Assembly: GCA_018825925.1 (NCBI GenBank)
Contig: JAHKAT010000367.1
Location: 1 to 5,414, forward strand
DNA: 5,414 nucleotides
Origin: Bacteroidota bacterium
GTDB lineage: Bacteria; Bacteroidota; Bacteroidia; Flavobacteriales_D; Crocinitomicaceae
Reading direction: 5' to 3'
Shown here piece after piece: positions 1 to 5,414 of the stretch (its first letter is position 1; every line of letters begins with the position of its first letter). Both the position numbers and the translations under genes were made by a program. Under the pieces are notes generated by a model. The model made no database searches. It was not told the origin of the DNA and saw only the letters and a program-made list of their open reading frames with translations.

Positions 1-1
1 A

Positions 2-256
2 AATAAATTAGATTTTACAGCTTATTTACCTGATTTTGTTGCTCTTGCAACGGAAGGCGACTTTTTTGAAGCTTTTGAATGTTTGACCGTAATCGAGAAT
101 TTAGAAGGTCCTTTTGAAGAAACTCAAATTTTAGAATCGCAATTGTATCTGAAAGAATTTTTGGAAGGGGAAAAAGGAAAAAGTGAACAAAAAGACAAGA
201 TTGTAAGTGAAATAGCCGTTTTATTAAAAGATTTTGATCAGAATATAGAGGCCTAA
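2..256 (+). CDS. C-terminal end of an unrecognised protein (partial)
   Basis: An open frame runs from the left edge to a TAA stop at 254-256, giving 84 residues with no in-frame ATG, so the true start is upstream of the window. The residues visible are rich in Leu, Glu, Phe and Lys and look like a soluble, mostly helical, acidic tail: a stretch around residues 16-36 (ATEGDFFEAFECLTVIENLE) and another around 63-80 (KIVSEIAVLLKDF) read as amphipathic helices. There is one Cys (residue 28 of the fragment), no membrane segment and no motif I recognise. The composition and lack of stops make a real coding tail more likely than chance. It ends tail to tail with the redoxin gene on the other strand, sharing 4 nt (253-256). 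The function cannot be assigned from this fragment. Confidence 0.65.
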   Translation, partial: NKLDFTAYLPDFVALATEGDFFEAFECLTVIENLEGPFEETQILESQLYLKEFLEGEKGKSEQKDKIVSEIAVLLKDFDQNIEA

Positions 257-813
257 ATTTGTTTCCACTTTATACTGCAACCAATACTTGGACGTTGGTT
301 TTCCAAAGGAGTTTCGTTGTTTAACAATCTATTCAATGCTTCTCTTATCGATTTGCCACTAACTGGTTTACCATTTCCCGGACGAGAATCGTCTAATTCT
401 CCATGATAGGTACATTTTAAATATTCGTCGAAAAGGTAAAAATCGGGGGTGCATGCTGCGTCGTATGATTTGGCAACTTCTTGTGTGGGGTCGTATAAAT
501 AGGGGAAAGGATAACCCAATTCAAGTGCCAATACCTTCATTTTTTCAGGTCTATCCTCTTGATACACATTTACGTCATTACTGCTTATTGCCACAAAACC
601 TACGCCTTTTTTTCCGTAGTCGTTGGCCAAACGAACAAGCTCCGCATTCACATGTTTTACATACGGACAATGGTTGCAAATAAAAAAAATGATGGTTCCA
701 CGCAGACCTTTCAAATCATTCAAAGTCAATAAACGATTAGAGACGGTATCCATTAATTGAAAGTCGGGCGCAATTTTGCCTGTTTGAAAAGGATTTGATT
801 CTACTAAAGCCAT
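253..813 (-). CDS. Thioredoxin-fold redoxin, PRX-like1 type (AhpC/TSA-related)
   Basis: This 186-residue protein has a thioredoxin/peroxiredoxin fold and probably acts as a cytoplasmic thiol reductase or peroxidase; the substrate of this subfamily is not well established. There is no signal peptide. The APDFQL segment (15-20) is the usual peroxiredoxin-like entry strand. The redox centre is CNHC at residues 46-49 followed by PYVKH. A third Cys sits in CTPDF (C121), where P123 occupies the cis-Pro position facing the active site. A fourth lies in the tail motif PSIGCSIKW (C179), which I recall as typical of this family, so the protein appears full length. The ATG at 813 follows an A-rich leader and places the fold entry at the expected distance. 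The gene follows the suf operon in the same direction, but a strong terminator separates them, so it probably has its own promoter; I found no good match. Family assignment is firm, function is not. Confidence 0.88.
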   Translation of the reverse strand: MALVESNPFQTGKIAPDFQLMDTVSNRLLTLNDLKGLRGTIIFFICNHCPYVKHVNAELVRLANDYGKKGVGFVAISSNDVNVYQEDRPEKMKVLALELGYPFPYLYDPTQEVAKSYDAACTPDFYLFDEYLKCTYHGELDDSRPGNGKPVSGKSIREALNRLLNNETPLENQRPSIGCSIKWKQI

Positions 814-954
814 GTTGTTTTTTTTTACAAGATAGTGAAAAACTGAAGTCTTCCTCTTTCGATAGCAATGACGCTAAAAGTCATCTAAAAAAAAGGAACA
901 GTTTAGCTTGTTAACACGAGTTACTAGTTATAATAAGATAAATTACTTAAAGCA

Positions 955-988
955 AAAAACCATTTTTTCCGAAGAAAAAATGGTTTTT
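955..988 (-). terminator. Rho-independent terminator of the suf operon
   Basis: A perfect 15-bp inverted repeat (955-969 pairing with 974-988) encloses a 4-nt loop. Read on the minus strand the loop is TTCG closed by a C-G pair, i.e. the unusually stable cUUCGg tetraloop. The 3' side of the stem ends in a T run reaching 954. It begins 19 nt after the sufD stop codon, as expected for an intrinsic terminator of the suf transcript. On the plus strand the loop would be CGAA, and no plus-strand gene ends here, so minus is the relevant orientation. Confidence 0.9.
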
Positions 989-1007
989 AAAAAGGCCTAT
1001 TTTGGAA

Positions 1008-2264
1008 TTAAAAATCCCAACCAAACATAGTTTCTAATTTTGAAGTCAAATAATCTGAAACTTCTGTATTGTCTATTTTATTTATAACATCACCGATAAA
1101 TGCTGAGACCATTAATTGGCGCGCAGCTTTTTCAGAAATACCGCGAGCTCTAAGGTAGAAAACTGCCTCTTCGTCTAACTGACCGGTAGTTGAACCATGC
1201 GAACATTTTACATCGTCGGCATAAATTTCCAATTCTGGTTTTGAATTGATTGTCGCATCATCAGACAACAAAACATTTCCGTTGGATTGAAAAGCATTAA
1301 TTTTTTGAGCGTCTTTTCGAACGAATACTTTTCCATTGAATACACCCGTACTTTTGTCGGCCATTACGCCTTTGTAAAGCTCATTAGATTCGCAATTCGC
1401 CACGGTATGATCAACAACGGTATGGTTGTCAACATGCATGGAACCATGACCAAGATACATTCCATTTAAATGGGTGTCTGCATTTTCGCCAATCACTTTT
1501 ATATTTAGGTTGTTTCGAACCAAAAGTCCGTTTAAAGTGGAGGTGTGAATATGAAAATAACTATCGCGTTCCTGTGTTACATTTTCTGTACCTATGAAAG
1601 TAGCCGTTTCATTTTCCGTTTGCATTTTATACAAAGTAAAATGAGCGTTTTTACCAACCGATACATTTGAAATTACATTTGTAAAGGTATTTTTCGCATT
1701 TTTCGATTGAAAATTGAGAATAACACTAGCTTTTGCGCCTTCATCAATTGTAATTTGATTGTGTATAACGGCCGCTGTTTGTTCGCCCGTTTGTACAAAA
1801 ACGATTTCAATTGGAGTTTCTATAGTTTGATTTTTTGCAACATGAACGTGAATTCCATCCTTTGCGAAGCAGATATTCATTGCTGAAAAAAGGTCAATTA
1901 CATCAACATTAGTTTGGTTTAACACAGCGCTATTTTCAGACAAAGCAGTAAGTGTTAATCCATTGCTTTGGGTTAAATTCGATAGACCAGCATTGAACAA
2001 GCCATTCACGAAAACCAAGCGATTGTTACTGTTTGATATTGAGTCAAATTCCGCAGTGGCAGCAACTTTACTTTGAAGAAATTGTTGTTTGCTTAATTTT
2101 GCCAAACGCGTGTATTTCCAATGCTCATCTCGGGTCGTTGGAAAATGGGTTGTTTCAATAAACTCGGTTGCCTGCTCTATCAATTTCTTTGGGAAAGAAA
2201 GCGCAGTGGGCGACCAATTTTTAGTGAAATCCGTACTATTTGTAGTCATTAAAGTTGCTTCCAT
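1008..2264 (-). CDS. sufD: Fe-S cluster assembly protein SufD
   Basis: SufD is a 418-residue subunit of the cytoplasmic SufBC2D scaffold complex that builds iron-sulfur clusters; it pairs with SufB and also binds SufC. The N-terminal region (about 1-90) contains a segment with DEHWKYTR (46-53), typical of SufD. The middle is the beta-helix core, and the C-terminal helical domain carries KCSHG (353-357) followed by LDEEAVFYLRARGI. By alignment from memory, C354 and H356 match E. coli SufD C358 and H360, residues at the SufB-SufD interface implicated in cluster formation. The length is normal. The ATG at 2264 shares one base with the sufC stop (TAATG), which favours translational coupling and decided the start. 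A second ATG five codons in (2249) is a possible alternative, since family similarity begins after it. This is the last gene of the operon; sufS does not follow. Confidence 0.96.
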   Translation of the reverse strand: MEATLMTTNSTDFTKNWSPTALSFPKKLIEQATEFIETTHFPTTRDEHWKYTRLAKLSKQQFLQSKVAATAEFDSISNSNNRLVFVNGLFNAGLSNLTQSNGLTLTALSENSAVLNQTNVDVIDLFSAMNICFAKDGIHVHVAKNQTIETPIEIVFVQTGEQTAAVIHNQITIDEGAKASVILNFQSKNAKNTFTNVISNVSVGKNAHFTLYKMQTENETATFIGTENVTQERDSYFHIHTSTLNGLLVRNNLNIKVIGENADTHLNGMYLGHGSMHVDNHTVVDHTVANCESNELYKGVMADKSTGVFNGKVFVRKDAQKINAFQSNGNVLLSDDATINSKPELEIYADDVKCSHGSTTGQLDEEAVFYLRARGISEKAARQLMVSAFIGDVINKIDNTEVSDYLTSKLETMFGWDF

Positions 2265-3013
2265 TATACTAATTCAGCTTTTATCCAGTCGTAACCTTTT
2301 TCTTCTAATTCAATAGCCAATTCTTTGGTTCCAGATTTTACAATGCGGCCATCGTACAAAACGTGAACAAAATCAGGTATGATATAATCCAATAGACGTT
2401 TGTAATGAGTAATAACAATTGTCGCGTTTTTATCGCTTTTCAAAGTATTCACTCCATTCGCAACGATTCGCAAGGCATCGATATCTAGACCAGAATCTGT
2501 TTCATCAAGAATGGCAAGTTTTGGCTCTAGCATGGCCATTTGAAAAATTTCATTTCTCTTTTTTTCACCTCCAGAAAAACCTTCGTTTACAGAACGAGAA
2601 GCCAATTTTGGATCCAATTCAACCAAGGCAGATTTTTCTTTTACCATCGCCATGAATTCTTTTGCTGAAATAGGATCCATTCCTTTATGTTCGCGAATTT
2701 CATTCATTGCAGTTCGCAAAAAATTAATATTTGAAACTCCTGGAATTTCAACTGGGTATTGAAACGCCAAGAAAAGTCCAGCTCTAGCTCTATCTTCTGT
2801 GTCCATTTCCAACAAGTCTAATCCGTCAAAGTCTACTGATCCCTCGGTTACTTCATATTCTTCACGACCAGCCAAAATGGAAGCCAAGGTGCTTTTACCA
2901 GCTCCATTAGGCCCCATGATTGCGTGAATTTCACCTGGTTTTACTTCAAGTGTTAATCCTTTTAAAATCTCTTTGCCTTCGATATTGGCGTGTAAGTTGT
3001 TTATCTTGATCAT
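2264..3013 (-). CDS. sufC: Fe-S cluster assembly ATPase SufC
   Basis: SufC is the ABC-type ATPase of the SufBC2D complex; its ATP-driven dimerisation reshapes SufB and SufD during cluster assembly. It is soluble and not a transporter. All nucleotide-binding motifs are intact in the 249 residues: Walker A GPNGAGKST (34-42, K40), the Q-loop Gln in FQYP (Q85), the signature FSGGE (146-150), Walker B LAILDE (166-171, with E171 as catalytic base) and the H-loop His in ITHY (H203). LDETDSGLD, with SGLD as D-loop, is characteristic of SufC as opposed to transport ATPases. The length is typical. The start is 24 nt after the sufB stop, with an A-rich leader and no clear Shine-Dalgarno, as usual in Bacteroidota. 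Its stop overlaps the sufD start by one base. Confidence 0.98.
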   Translation of the reverse strand: MIKINNLHANIEGKEILKGLTLEVKPGEIHAIMGPNGAGKSTLASILAGREEYEVTEGSVDFDGLDLLEMDTEDRARAGLFLAFQYPVEIPGVSNINFLRTAMNEIREHKGMDPISAKEFMAMVKEKSALVELDPKLASRSVNEGFSGGEKKRNEIFQMAMLEPKLAILDETDSGLDIDALRIVANGVNTLKSDKNATIVITHYKRLLDYIIPDFVHVLYDGRIVKSGTKELAIELEEKGYDWIKAELV

Positions 3014-3037
3014 TTTATTCTATTCTTTTATCAGGGA

Positions 3038-4483
3038 TTATCCTACTGAGCCTTCAAGGCTGATGGTTAATAATTTTTGTGCTTCTACAGCAAACTCCAT
3101 TGGCAATTGGTTCAAAACTTCCTTGCAGTATCCGTTTACAATCAAGCCAATTGCTTTTTCTTCACTGATACCTCTTTGTTTGCAATAGAAAATCTGATCT
3201 TCTCCAATTTTTGAGGTAGTTGCCTCGTGTTCAATTTTAGCAGAACTGTTTTTACATTCGATATACGGAAAGGTATGCGCTCCACATTCGTCGGTCATCA
3301 ATAAAGAGTCGCACTGCGAAAAGTTTCTTGCGTTATGAGCTCCTTTGTGAATCTGCACCAAACCACGGTAGCTATTGCTTGATTTTCCAGCCGAAATTCC
3401 TTTCGATATTATGGTTGATTTGGTATTTCTTCCCAGGTGAATCATTTTCGTTCCTGTATCCGCTTGTTGGTAATTGTTGGTAACGGCAACTGAATAAAAT
3501 TCTCCAATTGAGTGATCACCTTTCAAAATACATGAAGGATATTTCCAAGTTACTGCCGAACCTGTTTCAACTTGTGTCCAAGAAATTTTAGCATTTGTTT
3601 CGCAAATTCCACGTTTGGTTACAAAATTGAAAATTCCACCTTTACCGTTTTTGTCGCCCGGATACCAGTTTTGAACCGTTGAATATTTAATTTCAGCATT
3701 ATCCAAAGAAACCAATTCTACAACCGCTGCGTGTAACTGATTTTCATCGCGCATAGGCGCAGTACAACCCTCAAGGTAAGATACATAGGAGCCTTCGTCG
3801 GCAACTACAAGTGTTCTTTCAAACTGACCTGTTCCGCCTTCATTGATTCGGAAATAAGTAGAAAGTTCCATAGGACAACGAACTCCTTTTGGAATGTAAC
3901 AGAATGAACCATCTGTAAATACCGCTGAATTAAGTGCCGCATAAAAGTTATCCGAAGTAGGAACAACGGTGCCCATGTATTTTTGAACCAATTCAGGATA
4001 TTCTTGAACCGCTTCAGAAAATGAACAAAAGATGATACCTAATTCTTTCAATTTTGATTTAAAAGATGTTGCTACAGAAACGGAATCCATTACAAAATCG
4101 ACAGCTACACCAGTCAAACGTTTTTGCTCTTCCATTGAAATTCCCAATTTTTTCATGGTCTCTTTCATTTCAGGGTCAACATCGTCCCACGACTCGTACT
4201 TTTTAGTTTGTTTAGGAGCTGAATAATAGACGATATCTTGAAAATTTGGCTTTTGGTAATGAACGTGTGCCCAGTCAGGCTCAGTCATTTCGCTCCAAAC
4301 TCTAAAGGCATTCAAACGAAAATCGAGCATCCATTGCGGCTCTTCTTTTTTCGCTGAAATGATTCTAATAACGTCCTCATTCAATCCTTTTGGAATTTGA
4401 TCTGATTCAATATTGGAAACAAAGCCAAATTTATATTCTTGATTTTCAAGATCTTTGGCTAATTCATGTTCAGTATATGACAT
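3038..4483 (-). CDS. sufB: Fe-S cluster assembly scaffold SufB
   Basis: SufB is the 481-residue scaffold subunit on which the nascent cluster forms; it accepts sulfur from SufS/SufE and works in the cytoplasm with SufC and SufD. The N-terminal helical part (about 1-150) leads into the beta-helix core and a helical C-terminal domain ending in AVEAQKLLTISLEGSVG, a highly conserved tail. Lined up with E. coli SufB from memory at a constant offset of 14, C240 in LEGC matches C254 (sulfur entry), C391 in SQCDS matches C405 (sulfur acceptor and cluster site), and H419-E420 match H433-E434. Other conserved blocks are NWYPGD, TGTKMIHLG and STIISKGISAG. No key residue is missing. It starts 20 nt after the upstream A-type carrier gene, consistent with one transcript. 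Confidence 0.98.
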   Translation of the reverse strand: MSYTEHELAKDLENQEYKFGFVSNIESDQIPKGLNEDVIRIISAKKEEPQWMLDFRLNAFRVWSEMTEPDWAHVHYQKPNFQDIVYYSAPKQTKKYESWDDVDPEMKETMKKLGISMEEQKRLTGVAVDFVMDSVSVATSFKSKLKELGIIFCSFSEAVQEYPELVQKYMGTVVPTSDNFYAALNSAVFTDGSFCYIPKGVRCPMELSTYFRINEGGTGQFERTLVVADEGSYVSYLEGCTAPMRDENQLHAAVVELVSLDNAEIKYSTVQNWYPGDKNGKGGIFNFVTKRGICETNAKISWTQVETGSAVTWKYPSCILKGDHSIGEFYSVAVTNNYQQADTGTKMIHLGRNTKSTIISKGISAGKSSNSYRGLVQIHKGAHNARNFSQCDSLLMTDECGAHTFPYIECKNSSAKIEHEATTSKIGEDQIFYCKQRGISEEKAIGLIVNGYCKEVLNQLPMEFAVEAQKLLTISLEGSVG

Positions 4484-4503
4484 TCTTATTTTTTTCTAAA
4501 ATT

Positions 4504-4827
4504 TTATACAGAGAAAGATTCACCACACCCACAAGTACGATCGGCGTTTGGGTTTTTGAAAACAAAACCTTTTCCATTTAAACCGCCTGAGAAATCAAGT
4601 GTCGTTCCGATCAAATACAAGTAACTTTTTTTGTCAACAACAATGCGTATTCCATTGTCTTCGAAAGCTTTATCCCCGTCCTTATCTTCGTTATCCATTT
4701 CTAATTGATACATCAAGCCAGAGCAACCTCCACCTTGAACGCCAACGCGAATAAAATAACCATCCTTGCCCTCTTCTTGCATCAATTTAAGGGCTTGTTG
4801 TTTTGCATTATCTGTTACACTTATCAT
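4504..4827 (-). CDS. sufA: A-type Fe-S carrier protein (SufA/IscA/HesB family)
   Basis: This 107-residue protein belongs to the HesB/IscA family, which takes Fe-S clusters from the scaffold and hands them to target apoproteins. The three cluster-ligand cysteines are all present: C35 in GGGCSG, then C99 and C101 in CGCGES, with the usual 63-residue gap between the first two. The length and the short tail after CGCGESFSV are normal. The ATG at 4827 gives the standard family N-terminus (a short strand then a helix beginning near SVTDNAKQQA). It is the first gene of the suf operon, about 60 nt downstream of the predicted transcription start. The symbol sufA rests on context; sequence alone cannot separate SufA, IscA and ErpA types. 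Confidence 0.95.
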   Translation of the reverse strand: MISVTDNAKQQALKLMQEEGKDGYFIRVGVQGGGCSGLMYQLEMDNEDKDGDKAFEDNGIRIVVDKKSYLYLIGTTLDFSGGLNGKGFVFKNPNADRTCGCGESFSV

Positions 4828-4892
4828 AGAGTTGCTAATGTGTCTTGTTAATGTTTATTTAGACTTATTTTAAATAAAAAAGAAATCCTCCG

Positions 4893-4923
4893 CAAAAATA
4901 CCACTTTTATGGTATAGAACAAA
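4893..4923 (-). promoter_or_regulatory. Bacteroidota-type promoter of the suf operon
   Basis: Read on the minus strand, TTTG (complement of 4920-4923) is followed after 19 nt by TATTTTTG (complement of 4893-4900), an exact match to the Bacteroidota -33/-7 pattern TTTG...TAnnTTTG with accepted spacing. Transcription would start near 4885-4888, leaving a leader of about 60 nt before the A-type carrier gene. The spacer contains the ATACCA/TGGTAT palindrome described separately. The start site is predicted, not shown. Confidence 0.72.
4898..4915. promoter_or_regulatory. Palindrome in the suf promoter, candidate operator
   Basis: ATACCA (4898-4903) and TGGTAT (4910-4915) are perfect 6-bp inverted arms separated by 6 nt. 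The palindrome lies between the -33 and -7 elements of the suf promoter and overlaps the outer 3 bases of the -7 box, where a bound dimeric regulator would block RNA polymerase. SUF operons in other bacteria are commonly controlled by Fe-S or iron sensors (IscR or SufR, Fur), but this sequence does not clearly match a site I know, so the regulator is left open. A 6-bp repeat can arise by chance in AT-rich DNA. Confidence 0.45.
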
Positions 4924-4988
4924 AAATGAGCACTTAAAGTTCTGTATATATTTAAACGCATTCAGCTGAAATTGTTTATCTTCCTATT

Positions 4989-5240
4989 ATGCTGGAAAAA
5001 ATAAAAAAGAACTCATTTTACCCACTGATACTTCCGATGTTGTTGTCGTGCGAAGTAAATACTCCAAAAAAGGACGCTCAATCTTATTGCGACTGTTTAA
5101 AAGAGTATGTTGACAATGGTAAGGGCCGTGAAAAATGCACTTTAATCATGAAGGAAATAATCGAGAAATATGAGTATTCACCAGAACAAACGGAAGAATT
5201 AAGGGGAGAATTAGTAAAATGTATTTCAGACGTGGATTAA
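4989..5240 (+). CDS. Small cysteine-rich lipoprotein of unknown function
   Basis: This 83-residue protein begins with a lipoprotein signal peptide: a Lys-rich start (MLEKIKK), a short hydrophobic stretch (about 11-19) and a lipobox LLSC with lipidated C21. The mature part is about 63 residues, highly charged and helical, with four further cysteines: CDC (C34, C36), C50 and C78. The even number and spacing suggest two disulfide bonds in a small helical hairpin in the periplasm. The residues after C21 (EVNTPKK) do not resemble the acidic export signal that sends some Bacteroidota lipoproteins to the cell surface. I recognise no family. It is divergent from the suf operon and ends 47 nt before ribF on the same strand. 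There is no Shine-Dalgarno before the ATG, as is common in this phylum. The signal peptide and codon pattern support a real gene. Confidence 0.72.
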   Translation: MLEKIKKNSFYPLILPMLLSCEVNTPKKDAQSYCDCLKEYVDNGKGREKCTLIMKEIIEKYEYSPEQTEELRGELVKCISDVD

Positions 5241-5263
5241 TGAATGATTCGCTCTTGAATGTG

Positions 5264-5271
5264 TAAATTTG
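5264..5271 (+). promoter_or_regulatory. Possible -7 element of a ribF promoter
   Basis: TAAATTTG matches the Bacteroidota -7 consensus TAnnTTTG exactly and ends 16 nt before the ribF ATG, which would give a very short leader of about 10 nt. No TTG is present at the right distance upstream (17-23 nt), so the -33 half is missing. ribF could instead be read through from the lipoprotein gene, since no terminator separates them. Confidence 0.35.
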
Positions 5272-5287
5272 CCTTTAAAAAGTAAAA

Positions 5288-5414
5288 ATGAAGGTTTATC
5301 AAGGATTGGAACAAGGATTTCATGCAAAACTTCCTGTTGTAACAATCGGTACTTTCGACGGTGTGCACGTTGGCCATCAAAAACTCATCCAACAGCTGAA
5401 CGTGGAGGCTGAAA
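5288..5414 (+). CDS. ribF: Bifunctional riboflavin kinase/FAD synthetase RibF (N-terminal part)
   Basis: The first 42 residues are visible before the window ends. RibF phosphorylates riboflavin to FMN (C-terminal kinase domain, not in the window) and then adenylylates FMN to FAD (N-terminal nucleotidyltransferase domain). The N-terminal domain is identified by VVTIGTFDGVHVGHQKLI (residues 17-34), including the GxFDGxHxGH signature with H27 and H30 of the nucleotide-binding HxGH motif. The ATG at 5288 places this motif about 20 residues in, as in the family. The upstream base run (AGTAAAA) is A-rich rather than a canonical Shine-Dalgarno. Full-length family members are around 310 residues, so most of the gene lies beyond the right edge. 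Confidence 0.95.
   Translation, partial: MKVYQGLEQGFHAKLPVVTIGTFDGVHVGHQKLIQQLNVEAE

Noticed and set aside
453..683. Plus-strand open frame inside the redoxin gene
   Set aside because: It is fully antisense to a well-supported family gene, and its translation shows no recognisable motif or typical composition.
821..834. TATCTTG-like sequence on the minus strand as a redoxin promoter
   Set aside because: It does not match TAnnTTTG and lies so close to the ATG at 813 that transcription would begin at or inside the coding region.
868..884. ATGAC / GTCAT inverted repeat followed by an A run, upstream of the redoxin gene
   Set aside because: The arms are only 5 bp with a 7-nt loop and do not extend; too weak for a terminator or a confident operator.
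907..920. Near-palindrome around GTTAA in the gap between the suf terminator and the redoxin gene
   Set aside because: It has mismatches in both the arms and the centre, and no promoter element nearby gives it a context.
4032..4581. Plus-strand open frames opposite sufB and the A-type carrier gene
   Set aside because: They are antisense shadows of strongly conserved genes, without plausible starts, motifs or domain-like composition.
4947..4954. TATATTTA as a -7 element for the lipoprotein gene
   Set aside because: It misses the final G of TAnnTTTG, has no TTG at the right distance upstream, and lies in very AT-rich DNA where such near-matches are common.

Overview
The window looks like chromosomal DNA of a Bacteroidota bacterium, probably Flavobacteriia or a close relative. 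The DNA is AT-rich, genes lack clear Shine-Dalgarno sites and have A-rich leaders instead, and the best promoter matches the Bacteroidota pattern (TTTG, 19-nt spacer, TAnnTTTG). The protein sequences of the SUF genes fit this placement, but no species is claimed.

Layout: (1) Positions 2-256 (+) hold the C-terminal end of an unrecognised protein that starts upstream of the window. (2) Positions 253-813 (-) encode a thioredoxin-fold protein of the PRX-like1 type; its stop overlaps that of the first gene tail to tail. (3) Positions 1008-4827 (-) form the SUF iron-sulfur cluster assembly operon, transcribed right to left as an A-type carrier (sufA/HesB-like), sufB, sufC and sufD. A well-formed promoter with an embedded palindrome lies upstream (4893-4923), and a 15-bp terminator hairpin with a UUCG loop lies just after sufD (955-988). 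(4) Positions 4989-5240 (+) run divergently and encode a small Cys-rich lipoprotein of unknown function. (5) From 5288 (+) to the window edge lies the N-terminal end of ribF, the bifunctional riboflavin kinase/FAD synthetase.

How the genes work together: SufB, SufC and SufD form the scaffold complex (normally SufBC2D) on which Fe-S clusters are built, and the A-type carrier delivers them to apoproteins. The cysteine desulfurase SufS and its partner SufE, which supply sulfur, are not in the window, and the terminator after sufD suggests they are not part of this transcript. SufBC2D can bind FADH2 in E. coli, and RibF makes FAD, so the neighbourhood has a loose Fe-S/flavin/redox theme; that link is inference only.

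This is mostly a conserved housekeeping region. I see no convincing new multi-gene system. The points most worth a second look are the palindrome between the suf promoter elements, the absence of sufS/sufE, and the two poorly characterised cysteine-bearing proteins flanking the operon.
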